In this document: one piece after another, positions 35,263-46,267 of the stretch
How positions within the stretch are numbered: the first letter of the stretch is position 1
Layout: every line of letters begins with the position of its first letter
Source of the DNA: Dactylorhiza incarnata
Taxonomy: Eukaryota > Streptophyta > Magnoliopsida > Asparagales > Orchidaceae
Assembly: GCA_033032865.1 (NCBI GenBank)
Contig: JAWHQI010000099.1
Location: 3,957,501 to 4,021,500 of the forward strand
DNA length: 64,000 nucleotides
Reading direction: 5' to 3'
Translations under genes and position numbers: made by a program
The notes under the pieces: generated by a model
The model's database searches: none
Told to the model about the DNA's origin: nothing
What the model saw: the letters and a program-made list of their open reading frames with translations, nothing else

Positions 35263-37856
35263 CTCCCCCTTGAAGTGGGAAGTGGAAACTAGCCCAAGTA
35301 GCTCCCTTAGCCGTGTGAACGGCCCCTTTGCCAGCGCCTTTGTGAAGATGTCTGCGACATTGTCCGCACTCCGCACATGCCCGACTGAAAGAGATCCCTC
35401 CAGCACCTTCTCCCGTATGAAGTGATGCTCGATCTCGATATGCTTGGTCCTCGCGTGACAAACTGGATTGGTTACCAGTTTGAGAGCACTCTCGTTGTCA
35501 CCGCGTAGCAGAGTCGGATCCTGAACCTCCTTGTGGACGTCTCCCACCAGCCTCCTAAGCCAGATGGCTTCCTGAGCTGCCAAGGCCGAAGCCTTGTATT
35601 CCGCTTCCGTGGTGGAGACCGATACGAAATCCTGCTTCTTGCTGCACCATGATATAGCCATAGGGCCCGCCATGAAGACGAATCCAGATGTCGACTTCTG
35701 ATCATCCGAATCTCCCCCGTAATCAGCATCCATGTATCCATGCACTTCGAAGCCCGCATCCCTCCTGTATAGGAGACCCATGTCCGAGGTCGCCTTGACA
35801 TACTTCAGAATATTCTTGGCCGCTAGCAGATGAGGTACTCGTGGCTCCGCCATATACCGACTCACTCTGCCTACTGCATATGCAATATCCGGCCTCGTGA
35901 TCATCAGATAGATCAAGCTCCCAACCAGAGCTCGGAACACCAACGGATCTTGCATAATCCTCCCCTCATCCTTCCGAAGCTTCATAGCCTTCTCCAGAGG
36001 TGTAGAGATGCACTTCCCTTCCTTCATGCCGAATCGTTCAACGATTCGCTCCGCATATCCAGCCTGGGACACCAGCACTCCACTCTCCTTCCTCTGCACC
36101 TCGAGTCCAAGGAAATGGTGAAGCTCACCTAAGTCCTTCATCTCGAACCTGATAGCCAGCTCAGGCCGAAGCTGAGCTACTTCCTCCTTCGAGTTCCCCG
36201 TCCGATCATGTCGTCGACGTAAAGCAGCACAATGACTTGAAGCTCCCTGCTCTTCTTGACGAACAACCTTGAGTCTGAGTCTGAAGCAACAAATCCACAG
36301 AATAGGAGATATTCTGCGATCTTCCCGTACCACGCCCTCGGCGCTTGCTTCAGCCCATACATGGCCTTCTTCAGCTTGCAGACATGCTCCAGAAAATCCT
36401 CAGACACAAAGCCTGGCGGCTGGACCATGAAGATATCCTTGTCGATCTCGCCGTACAAGAAGGCGTTCTTGACGTCGAGCTGCCAAATCTTCCTTCCATT
36501 GAATGCTGCCAAGGCAATGATAAACCGAACTGAAGTCATTTTTGCCACCGGGCTGAATGTCTCCTCATAGTCCTCACCGTATTGCTGCGAGAACCCCTGA
36601 ACCACAAGACGAGCGTTGTACCGCTCGATACTGCCGTCAGCTTTCTTCTTGAGCTTGTAGACCCACTTGCATGTAACAGGAGTGGTGCCCTTGGGCTTGG
36701 GCACAAGAGACCAGGTCTCCTTCTTCTCGAGTGCTGCCATTTCTTCTTGCATAGCAATATCCCACTCCTTCATGCCTCTGGCCTTCTCAAAGCTCGACGG
36801 CTCCCTCTCATCCAAGGGACCAGCGAAGAAACATGAGACGAAGCTCACTACGTTTCCTCCTGTATAGCGATCAGGGGAAACGATCACTCGCTTCGATCTC
36901 CTCAACTCCTTCCCCTGAACCGCATTATCTCCAGCTGCTTCTTCCCTAGCTCCTCTTCTAGACGTGCTAGGATCATTGCTCCCCCTGCTCCCTGAACCAG
37001 AAGCCTCCGTCTCAGAACTAGAAGGAGATGGTCCACCTGGTGACACAGGTAGCTCCACCTGAAGATCCTCCACAGCTTTTTTCGGCACCTCCACCCTACT
37101 CTCTGGTAGCTCCACATCAGAAGACCCCTTGTAAGATGTCACCTTATCAAACACGACGTCGCGAGATACCACAAATCTCTGCGTCTCCGGGTCCATGCAC
37201 TTCCATCCTTTCTTCCGCTCATCGTATCCCACGAAGACTAGCTTCCTTGCTTTCGCATCTAGCTTCGTCCGAAGAGCATCTGGAACATGCACGTAGCAGG
37301 TGGAACCAAACACCCTAAGGTGTGCCACGCTTGGCTTTTCTTTGAACATCATCTCATGCGGAGTCAACATGTTGATGGGACTCAAAGGCATCCGATTGAT
37401 GACGTAGGCAGCACAAGACATTCCCTCCGCCTAGAAGGACTTTGGGATACTCTTGGCATGCAGCCAACACTTGCAGGTTTCCGTCAGATGACGGATCTTC
37501 CGCTCTGCAACTCCGTTCTGTTGTGGAGTATGAGCACAAGTGAGCTCCCTCTGGATGCCTGCCTTCCTGCAAAAACTGGAGAACACAGTAGAGGTGAACT
37601 CCCCTCCGTTGTCCGTCCTCAGTTTCTTGATCCGCAGATTCAGCCGACCCTCCACGAGCTCCTTGAACTCGACAAACTTGGCAAACGCCTCCGCCTTCTC
37701 CTTCAAAAAATAAACCCAGACATATCTGGTGTAATCATCGATCAACACCAGCATATACCTGCTGCCTCCGAGACTTGGGGTACCAGTTGGTCCCATCAAG
37801 TCACCGTGGATGCACTCCAATGGCACGCTACACCTTGTCTGCGACTTATCAAACGG
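35257..37856 (-). pseudogene. RE8 pol: integrase core, RT and RNase H
   Basis: From 37826 the frame encodes the integrase core (IHGDLMGPT, RTDNGGEF, QQNGVAERK). After a TAG near 37428 it continues with AAYVINRMPLSP and the RT: NARLVVQGFSQQYGEDY, WQLDVKNAFLYG, KAPRAWY and YVDD (intact, near 36200). A frameshift right after YVDD-MI separates RT from the 36333-35257 frame, which holds KDLGELHHFLGLEVQ and RNase H (DADYGGD, STTEAEYKA, CHARTKHIEIEHHFIRE). About 860 codons in total. Three lesions in this part make the copy unable to encode active pol. Confidence 0.93.
35263..35279 (-). other. RE8 polypurine tract
   Basis: Minus-strand CCCACTTCAAGGGGGAG abuts the 3' LTR. The pol stop TGA overlaps the first bases of the LTR. 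Confidence 0.82.
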
Positions 37857-37859
37857 CAG

Positions 37860-38343
37860 TCAATGAGACTTGCCGAACTGACATCCCTCGCAAACATGAC
37901 CTTCACCGTAGGAAGTTAGATTTGGCAGGCCATTAACCAGACCTCTCACCGCCATAGCTTTCAGCTTATCCATCCCTACGTGCCCCAACCTCTCATGCCA
38001 TATCACGGCACCGTCATTCGTCTTCATCTTGTCGACATAAGAACTTGTCGATAAAACGAACAAGTCTTTCGCTCTCCTCCCGATATGGACGACCTCGGCC
38101 TTCACGGCCTCTACATTACGTAGAAATTTCACTTCTATTGGGCCGAACAGAATGTGATACCCAGCGTCAACAGCGTTGGTCACGGAGAAGAGGTTTTCCT
38201 CATACCGGGCACATGATAGACACTCTTCAAGGTTAATGGCCCTCTATCACTGCCCAAGAAAACAACCCCGACCTTCTCGACTGCATGCACAGTATTATCT
38301 GCAGTAATAATAGCATTGTTACCTGTGTAGGGCTCCGCTGAAG
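37860..38343 (-). pseudogene. RE8 protease end and integrase zinc finger
   Basis: A frameshift near 38195 (one base missing in an A run) divides the protease-proximal YHVPGMRK from VTNAVDAGYHILF. The frame 38183-37860 carries the HHCC zinc finger (WHERLGHVGMDKL ... HVCEGCQFGKSH) and ends in a TGA at 37860. Confidence 0.9.
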
Positions 38344-39339
38344 AAAACTTTGACCCATCCCCGGTGAGGTGATGACCACACCCCGAGTCCACGATCCAGT
38401 CCTCCTGATAGTTGATAGGAACCGAGGCTCCAATAGAAGCCGAGAAGGCTCCTCCCCATCCTCCATCAATATGACTGGTCGGTGCTTCCTCCTTCTCAGC
38501 AACATGCCCTGGCTGAGTATTCAGCCTGCAGTCCTTCTTGAAGTGCCCAACCTTCCCGCATTTGTAGCATTTGGGACCTTCCTTCTTCTTCTTCTCCTCA
38601 GCCTTAGGAGGATAGCCCCTCTCCTGTTGTCCAGAAGTTGAAGGCCCAAAGCCTCCAGCGGTCTTCTTCTTCTTATCCCACTTCTTCTTCTTCCCTGAGA
38701 AGAGAACCTCGCCATCTCCCCCAGACACGGACACCCCCTCCATCTGCCTTGCCAGACTTTCCTGCGACGCTAGCAGATTCTCCAGCTCTATCAGAGACAG
38801 CTGATTGGCCCAACCCTGCATCGACGTCACAAAGGCCACATATTCCTTCCGCAGGCCGCGGATGATGTGCCTCTTCAGCTTCGCCTCAGAAATTGGCTCA
38901 TCAGGATCCAGTGCTGATATCTCTGCGCAGAGGTTCTTCATCTTCAGAAAGAAATTTGTGATAGAAAGATCACCCTGAGCCGACCTTGCCAGCTCATTCT
39001 CTAAGAAATGTAGTCTAGCTACATTCTTCTTGTTAAACAACCCATCCAGGGCTCTCCAGATCTCGACAGCTGATCCACATCCTAAAATGTGATCAAAAAG
39101 CTCAGGTGAAATGACACGCTTCAAAGTGAACTCGGCCTTAGCATTGGTCTTTCTCCACGCCCTCACGGCCGGGCCATTGTCACCCGCTTCTGTTGCCTTC
39201 ACCTCTTCTGTTGCATCTCCTCCAACAACCTCCAGAGGTCCTCCCCTAGAAGATAGCTCTGCATACACGACTTCCACTTCTTGAAGTTAGTCGACGTAAG
39301 CATCTCAATCCCAAGACCTCTTGCAAATCCACCTTCCAT
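38180..39339 (-). pseudogene. RE8 gag and protease
   Basis: The best start is ATG 39339 (MEGGFARGLGIEMLTSTNFKKW), before the frame 39277-38180. A one-base loss near 39237 (after GEDLW) shifts the frame between them. Gag has the UBN2-type fold segment (AVEIWRALDGLFNKKNVARLHFL). A basic Lys-rich stretch is followed by a CCHC knuckle (CYKCGKVGHFKKDC). Protease has DWIVDSGCGHHLTG. Confidence 0.92.
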
Positions 39340-39414
39340 TGTTCTTCCTCTGGTTCCTTCTTCACAAAGGCGATGGCTACTCTATGTTATTCACTGCTCT
39401 ATCCACTCCAACCT

Positions 39415-39427
39415 CCCTCTGATACCA
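39415..39427 (-). other. RE8 primer binding site (initiator Met tRNA)
   Basis: Minus-strand TGGTATCAGAGGG directly abuts the LTR end at 39428. Confidence 0.92.
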
Positions 39428-40661
39428 TGTGAAAATTTCTCGGATCTTGTGAGAGCAAGCAGGAATAACAACTAGAGATACTAGCCAAAACAACCAGAAC
39501 CAATCTTAGGCAAACAATCGATCTTTATTGATAGCAAACTTCAATTACAGGGCAAGACATGCTTGCCGAGACATGATTTCGTCAGCACAAAACTCTAAAG
39601 AGAAATACAAAAAACTGAGGAAAAATTGGAGACCGCCCAAACTGCGCGCCCTCCCCTGCGATCTCCGCCAGTTGCAAGACCGCAACTCTCTGCCGACCAT
39701 AGAACACCACAAGACCGCTGCACATACCGCTCCCTTCTTTCGACCTCCTGATTCTCCCGAACTTCAGCACCACAACTCCAAGCCGCAGACCGCCCGAACA
39801 CTTTCAGAGGAAGAGGTGATCGCTGCTGCCCACACTATCCGCAGAAGCTGCACAATAAGAGTTCAATCAGAGACCGCCGGTCAGAAATAACCAGACCGCA
39901 AGAACAAGAGCAAACTCAGCTTACACTTGGTGTGTCTATTTGTTGCTATAGTGGCCTCCTATTTATAGGCGCGGGACCTGATCCAGTCACCACCCTATGA
40001 GATAGGATCACCACCCCCAGACCGCGCGACCTGACCGGTCACACTGTGCGATCCGTAACATTACTTATGCTTCATTTTTGGTGAACCCGCCAGCTTCAAT
40101 GTCTCCATGAGAGACCGCCACTCTCACAGCAGACCGCGACTCCAAAGGAAGCTCGCCAGACCACCCGAAGCTATTCACCACCTGTGTTCGCTAGAAACCG
40201 CAAACACAGTACGTCCGCCAACAATCCGCGAACTCCTGTCCGCATGCCGATCTCCTCCTGAGACCGCGAACAGCAACCAACTCGCATACCAGTCTCCTCC
40301 TGAGACCGCGAACTGAGACCGCGTGACTAAGACCCTTAGTCCGCGAATACCCCCAGAAAGCCCGGTCAGCTACCAGACCGCATTCCGGAGAGAACCTGGA
40401 TCAAACTGAGCGGTCACACCAGACCGCCACAGCCTTAAAGAGGACAGCACGCCACGCGGTCACGCACAGACCGCGCAGCCTCCACCTTCAGCCGCCTTGA
40501 ACCCATACCGGTGATCAAGCCAGGAGACCGCAGCTAGGCATAGATCAGCTAGACCGCGGATGCAGACCGCCAGGTCGTACGGTCACGTCAGACCGCCTGA
40601 CCTCCTCCCAGACCGCCCAGGTCCAAAAACCACCTTCACTTCCACTCCAACAATTTCAACA
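39428..40661 (-). repeat. RE8 5' LTR (1234 bp)
   Basis: Ends TGTGAAAATT...TTTCAACA on the plus strand. Layout is as in the 3' LTR. A minus-strand TATA box is at 39958-39969. Confidence 0.94.
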
Positions 40662-40666
40662 CTTTC

Positions 40667-41100
40667 GACCCTCATCAAAACCCGGCACTGTAGCCATTTC
40701 ACCCACATACTGAAGCACGACATCGCGGCCGCTGCACTCACCCCCACTTTGCGAAGAGGTGTGTGCGACCCTCAATCGTCACAGTTACTTTCTGTCCACG
40801 CGCCTTCCGAAGCACGGCATCGCAGCCGTTGCATCCATCCCGCCTTGCGAAGCGGAGTTTTGACCCGCATCTCTTATTTCTGCAATAGTCTAGATCACCC
40901 ATCACAAAGCCCTTGTTTTTTTTACTTTCTTTCACTCGTCATAACAATCGCCTCACTCTATTTTCTTATCACCACATCCTCATTCCTTGAGAGATCGATA
41001 CTTGGGGATAACTTCCCATTTTTATTACTTGAGCGACCGGTGCACTGCCGTCGTATCGCATTTCGTGCCTGCTAATTAGCAGTGCCAAATTTGCGCATCA
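40667..41100 (+). repeat. RE7 5' LTR, right part
   Basis: It continues the LTR after RE8 (GACCCTCATCAAAACCC...) and ends TTGCGCATCA. It matches 45230-45664 of the 3' LTR. Confidence 0.9.
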
Positions 41101-41106
41101 ATTTTT

Positions 41107-41125
41107 TGGCGCCTTTTGTCGGGGA
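41107..41125 (+). other. RE7 primer binding site (Asp tRNA type)
   Basis: TGGCGCCTTTTGTCGGGGA differs from the Asp tRNA complement at three bases. It lies six bases after the LTR end, the same spacing as in RE2. Confidence 0.82.
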
Positions 41126-41227
41126 ATGCAGGCATGATGAGATGTTGTTTGTGAGTCGATTATTTTCGAGTGAGTCTTTTATTCTTTTTAATTTATTCCT
41201 TTTCATGCTATTTTCTTCTTCTATATC

Positions 41228-42370
41228 ATGTTGGCGCATTTGAATATCCGATGTCATTGGTGTGGGGACCCATCCCACGCTAGTGATAGGTGTCCCAAGG
41301 AGTATGGTTTTGTTCAGAAACCGTACGGAGCCCATAAGTCTTTTGGCTACTCTACTGCACCTTCGTTATCGCACCTTTACACGGCTATCGCACCTTTTGT
41401 GTCCGCAAAGCAGTGCCTATTTTGCAAAAGTAGAGAGTACACCTTGAAGGACTGTGCTGCTTATCTTCGCGAATTGGCGGATGACGATGAGCCGGATATC
41501 CGGATCGTCCCATCTTCAAATTCTGCGAGCACAGCTTCTTCCTCTGATTACGTGTCACTTCCACCTTCACCTTTTGAAGGCTTTGGAATAGACACGTACG
41601 TCAGTGTCCCTCATGACTCCGTTTTTGATGCGACACCTCATACTTCTTCGGTTCATGTACCACTTTGCGTGGATTTGTGCCCTTGCTTGGAGAGTGAGTC
41701 CGAACTCTCACAAAGCACGTCCTCTCCCGCCACGCATGAAATTACATCTATTGCTGATGTTTTTTTTATTGAGGTCACTTTGCAGGATGTTGCGGACCTG
41801 CGCATTGTGGTGCCCACTCTCATAGAGGAGGACAGCCTTGATTGTGCTGAAGCAACCGCTTCAGTCCAGTGCGAGGAAGTCCAAGTTATAGAGGAGGCCA
41901 TTGCGTGCGTTGTGGAGTCTAGCGAAATCTTCGATGATATCATCAGTTTGTCATTGCCGCACCCCATGGGGGATGAAGCCGGGATTATCCCCTCAAATGA
42001 GATTTCTTTTAGTTTTTCTTCTAATATATTTCCTGACCCCCTTTCTTTTTGTACAAGGATGCAGGATGTCCCTCTTACGGTTGATCAGATCTTATGCATG
42101 GAGGAGTCGAAAGCCTGGCGGGATGAGGAAGGTACAGTGAAGGAACATCTTGTTTCCTCATCATCGTTGGTGCTTCCCCTTGAGGATTGGTTACAAGGGG
42201 GCAAGCGGTTCTTCTTTGAAGACATAATACTGGAGGAGAAGAAGAGAGGGAAAAAGGAGGAGATTTGGGGTTGGAGGCTGAGCATCCTACTTAATTTCCA
42301 CCCCTACTACCAGGTCCCCGGACCCTTTCCTTTCATCAGTTGTTACTACTTCAAATCAGCCTATAGCTGA
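41228..42370 (+). CDS. RE7 double zinc-knuckle protein (380 aa)
   Basis: This is an open frame with no stop from ATG 41228 to TGA 42368. Knuckle 1 is C9-x2-C12-x4-H17-x4-C22 (CHWCGDPSHASDRC). Knuckle 2 is C63-x2-C66-x4-Y71-x4-C76, so the His is replaced by Tyr; the RE2 homologue keeps His. The rest is acidic and Ser-rich (many Glu/Asp/Ser, pI clearly acidic) with a short basic patch near 340-350. The RE2 relative aligns over the whole N-terminus and much of the tail. It is the only gene in the element, placed where gag would be. Nucleic-acid binding is likely from the knuckles; a role in RNA packaging is a guess. It could also be a remnant of an Athila gag. Confidence 0.78.
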   Translation: MLAHLNIRCHWCGDPSHASDRCPKEYGFVQKPYGAHKSFGYSTAPSLSHLYTAIAPFVSAKQCLFCKSREYTLKDCAAYLRELADDDEPDIRIVPSSNSASTASSSDYVSLPPSPFEGFGIDTYVSVPHDSVFDATPHTSSVHVPLCVDLCPCLESESELSQSTSSPATHEITSIADVFFIEVTLQDVADLRIVVPTLIEEDSLDCAEATASVQCEEVQVIEEAIACVVESSEIFDDIISLSLPHPMGDEAGIIPSNEISFSFSSNIFPDPLSFCTRMQDVPLTVDQILCMEESKAWRDEEGTVKEHLVSSSSLVLPLEDWLQGGKRFFFEDIILEEKKRGKKEEIWGWRLSILLNFHPYYQVPGPFPFISCYYFKSAYS

Positions 42371-44130
42371 TTTGTTTTGAGCTTGTAATAATAATTAGGA
42401 TTTATTAGCTTTTGCTTATTCCTAGACTTTATGAACTATGCTTTAATACAGGTATTTAGTCCACCTTAAGGACATTAAACAAAAGGGCTCTTGGGAGACA
42501 ACCCATTTGGGACCGCTTGGTTCCGCATTTTCATTCTTATTTATTTTCTTTATTATATTTTTGTTGTGCCTGGGGAATTCTTTAATCGCAGGTCCATATT
42601 TCTTAGAGCAAGGCGGAACAACCGCATTCAGGACAAAACACCAATTCTTCTGGTATGCTCACTTCTGAGCATGGGGTGCACTCTCCCTTTTCTCCTTAGT
42701 TTAATGTTTAAAGAATCATATTTTAGAACATGCTTTCATGTAAGTCTGGGGGAGAGTGAGAACCATGCACGTGCACGCACGCACACATTCCGGTAGTGTT
42801 ATTATTTTAGCTTTCAGTTTATCAATTTTTATGTGGCACGCACTCGCTGTACCCACTATGCACGCACTTACTTGCGAGTGCTACCGTGCCAAATTTCCTA
42901 TTGGAATGGAGCCGGGAGGTCAATTGTGTTAGCTAGGAATTGTGGTTTGGAGTACGATGTTGACTCCAGTAGTGTTCTAATCGAATACTCATGTTTTGCA
43001 TAGAATTTTGTGTAGAAGCTATTTCAATTTTCATGCGTTGTAGCTTTATTCTTATCTAATTTAGTGATTAGAGTTTTACTTTACTCAAAGCATGAACCTG
43101 TGTCGATCTTCCGGTAGTGTAGGTGAGTTGGTATCGAACGCTAGATTCGTATTTCTCGAGTCGGGAGAAAGAGCTATCTTTCTCGGTGGCTAAGAACTCG
43201 CCCCTAGCGATTCTCGAAACATAGGCACCGGGTAGTTCTAACGCATTAGCATGATGTAGGGCATTCTTTGGACCGTTTGAGCTTTGAGCCAAAAACCAAA
43301 AATTCACCCTTGTTAACCAATTTTGTGCCTATCCCACCTTTTCTGTTTAGCTCCACCGCTCTCGCTTAAGCCAAGATTACCAAACCTGTATGCGCACATG
43401 TTTCGAGCTTTATAGTATGACTGATTATTGTGCTGTGCTGTTATGTTTGGGTACATATTTGGATTGCTTAAGTTGAAAAAAAAAAGGAGAAAAGAAAAAA
43501 AATAAAAAATAAAAAAGTATTAGTGAGCTAAAAAAGTGAAAAGATTAGTGCTTCAAAAAGAAAAAAATCTGAATTCAGAAATTCTGAATTGTTTGATAGG
43601 ATTTACTTTATATTGGGTGTTGGCGATGAACACATCAGCTTTATTTGTTGCCGGGGTTTACAAATTGTATTGCTCAATTGTGTTAGGTGCGTTAGCCTCC
43701 GAGTTTATCAATGTATATCCTACCGCAACCTAAGCCTCATATTTACCCGAAATCCCTATTGACTTGTGTGTAGTTTTACTTGATGCTGTGGAGAGAGTGC
43801 GAAAGTGCGAGCTTATGGATCCCGACACCGATGGATTTCGGTGGAGTTAGTTCCGTATCCCGTATTTTTATAAATTCTCGTCTGAGCGCATCCTTACATT
43901 CTCCCTACACGTGACTGGCAGATCATACTTGGTTCAGCTTTTGAGTAAACTAATCTCTTATTTACTATTTTAGATATTTGTAAAATTACTTTGCATAATA
44001 AAGATTTCCTCTACGTGAGTTTTATGAACATGATTATTTGATTTCGCATATTACTCCTAGCCACATTCACCTTTCTAACCCTTGTTTTTCCCGTCCGCCG
44101 AGAGTAGTTTGCTCGGGACGCGCAAATAGG
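42371..44130 (+). other. RE7 interior, 3' non-coding part
   Basis: Nothing coding is evident. It includes an A-rich run (43477-43520) and parts that resemble the RE2 interior at 15551-17057. It ends at the purine tract. Confidence 0.65.
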
Positions 44131-44144
44131 TAAGTCTGGGGGTG
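44131..44144 (+). other. RE7 polypurine tract
   Basis: TAAGTCTGGGGGTG precedes the 3' LTR start TGATGAGTCC. Confidence 0.82.
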
Positions 44145-45664
44145 TGATGAGTCCCAATTATATACATATTTTCGGACTCATTTGGGCCAATTTTCTAGTC
44201 TTTGCACCACACTTTAGGCTTGTTTTCATTTATATTTAATAGCTGTCTATTATTCCACTCTTAGTGCACATGTATGCCCGTTCTTGGTGTGATTCCTTGT
44301 ATTCCAGTGGTCCTGGACATTTTCATGCAGGTTCAAGGGATCGTGCAATGCTCGGAGTCTGTTTGGGGGCAATTTCTTCCTGAAATGCCACTGATCGTGC
44401 GTTTCCTTCATGCACGATCAGTTGATCATGCGCCTCTGATCGTGCGCATTCTTTTTCTGCCCAAAAACAGCTTCGGAGTTTGGTGGTGCGTTTGCTGCGC
44501 ACGATCGTACGCACGGTCGTGCGCTTTATATTTTTTCTGCAGTTTTGTTTTGCAGGTTTCTGACACAGAGCGCACGACCACCAACTTCCAATGCGCACGA
44601 CCACTGGTCGTGCGCTACTGATCGTGCGACCTGTTTTTCTATAAATACACAGCCCGCGATTTTAGGTCGGGGGAGCACTGTTTTGGGCACGAATTCTTCC
44701 GCAAGCTCCGCCGTTTTTCCTCTCCAAGCTCCATCCATCCATCCCTTCCTTGGGAAAGCTTCTTCCATCGATCCTAAGCTCCATCAAGGGTTCCGAAAGC
44801 TTTCCCCGCCATCTACAGCAAGCATTTCAAGGTGCGGCATCTCCATTAGGCGAAGTGGAAGAGACCCAGCTCTGAGAAGAAGATGGATGATGTTTGGAGG
44901 TAGTGACAGCCTCTGAACCCCAGAAGCAACCAAGGACTGAGCTCGGAGGAGGCTTTACAACCCCCCATTCCGACCAAGATCTACGGCGAGGATTCTCATC
45001 TCGTGGTTTCCTCTACCCTCTTTCTCTCTTAGGAAATGTACCTTTAATTGTTGTAATGAACTTGACTAATTTCTATTTGTCTATGAATAGAAACTTTTTC
45101 TTTGTTTCATTCTTTATTTGATGCTTTGTTGTGATACGCTCCGCCTCCACTCCACTCCACTTCCACACACACGTTCTAGCTAGCTCACTCTAGCAAAAGC
45201 TAGAGGTGAGAGTGAAGAGGTGCTTTCGACCCTCATCAAATCCCCGCACTGTGGCCATTTCACCCACATACCGAAGCACGGCATCGCGGCCGCTGCACTC
45301 ACCCCCACTTTGAGAAGAGGTGTGTGCGACCCTCAACCGTCATAGTTACATTCCGTCCACGCGCCTTCTGAAGCACGGCATCACGGCCGTTGCATCCATC
45401 TCACCTTGCGAAGCGGAGTTTTGACCCGCATCTCTTATTTCTGCAATAGTCTAGGTCACCAATCACAACGCCCTTGTTTTTTCTTTCTTTTACTCATCAT
45501 AACAATCGCCTCACTTTACTTTCTTGTCACCACATCCTGCATTCCTCAAGAGATCGACATTCGGGGAAGCTATTCCCAAATTTATTACTTGACAGCGACC
45601 GGTGCACTTGCCGTCGTATCGCATTTTGTGCCTGCTAATTAGCAGTGCCGAAATTTGCGCATCA
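44145..45664 (+). repeat. RE7 3' LTR (1520 bp)
   Basis: It has the same ends as the 5' LTR. The dyad TGATCGTGC-N11-GCACGATCA is at 44392-44420 with the spacer changed at three positions and the arms unchanged. TATAAATA is at 44640-44647. The open frame 44274-44621 is LTR sequence. Confidence 0.92.
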
Positions 45665-45669
45665 ACTTT

Positions 45670-46267
45670 ACAACAAAATGGTGTGGCTGAGAGGTGGAAT
45701 ACGACCTTGATAGAAGCTGGGAGAACATTGCTTAGTGACTCCTCACTCCCAGAATATTTTTGGGCTGAGGCTGTCAATACTGCATGTTATGTTCTAAATA
45801 GAGCTTCCATCAATAAGGCCCTTGGAAAAACCCTCTATGAGATTCTGAAAGGCAAACAACCAGCAATTTCATATTTTAGGATCTTTGGTTGCAAATGTTA
45901 CATTTTAAATAAAGGACAATCACAACTAAAAAAGTTTGCTGAAAAATGCAATGTTGGTGTTCTTGTTAGATATAGCTCACACAGTAGAGCCTATATAGTA
46001 TTCAACAAAAAGACTCATGTTTTTGAAGAATCTATGCATGTTATCTTTGATGAGACCAGCCTACTTTATAAGGGCTGGTCCAGTTCTCTTGTTTTGACAG
46101 GAAATGATAAGAAGATGCAAGAGATGTCTATCCAAGATATACCCAACACAAGTAGAATCAATTTAGAGGCTAATGTACCTGAAGATGAAGATAAGTAGGC
46201 TGCTGAAGAACTTGCTGCTCTAGAAGAAGAACTGCAGAATGATGATAGATTACCTGCAGCAACCAGG
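45670..46267 (+). pseudogene. RE6 integrase C-terminal part and linker
   Basis: After the RE7 TSD the integrase resumes with QQNGVAERW, keeps the catalytic Glu region (NTTLIEAGRTLL), then YFWAEAVNTACYVLNRASI and the GAG/KNKT-type C-terminal segment (YFRIFGCKCYILN). The acidic linker has a TAG at 46196 and breaks off at 46267. Confidence 0.88.

Larger units (their letters stand above)
34029..40661 (-). mobile_element. RE8: Ty1/copia, non-SIRE lineage, recent insertion
   Basis: The perfect TSD is CTTTC at 34024-34028 and 40662-40666. Two LTRs of exactly 1234 bp (34029-35262 and 39428-40661) differ by only scattered bases by eye, so this is one of the youngest insertions in the window. It is full length in minus orientation: primer site, gag, protease, integrase, RT, RNase H, purine tract. 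The protease/integrase wording (GCGHHLTG, HERLGHVGMDKLKAM) differs clearly from the SIRE-like copies and is closer to Tork-type copia; that lineage call is tentative. Confidence 0.94.
32877..45664 (+). mobile_element. RE7: non-autonomous Athila/Tat-like element (same family as RE2)
   Basis: The near-perfect TSD is ACTTC (32872-32876) and ACTTT (45665-45669) in the RE6 integrase gene. The 5' LTR is 32877-34028 plus 40667-41100 (split by RE8), followed by an Asp-tRNA-type primer site. The interior is only 3.04 kb with one ORF, then a purine tract and the 3' LTR (44145-45664). LTR ends are TGATGAGTC...GCGCATCA. No polymerase genes are present. Confidence 0.92.
28236..46267 (+). mobile_element. 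RE6: SIRE-like copia, decayed, missing RT and 3' LTR
   Basis: It consists of an LTR-like region, gag, protease and integrase up to 32876, then RE7, then the rest of integrase and the acidic linker (45670-46267). The proteins resemble RE3 throughout. The sequence stops in the linker before RT, where RE9 begins, and I find no RT or 3' LTR for it further on. The left end is uncertain. Confidence 0.75.

Noticed and set aside
36256..38865. Several plus-strand frames of 60-210 codons across RE8
   Set aside because: They are antisense shadows of the clear copia pol and gag on the minus strand.
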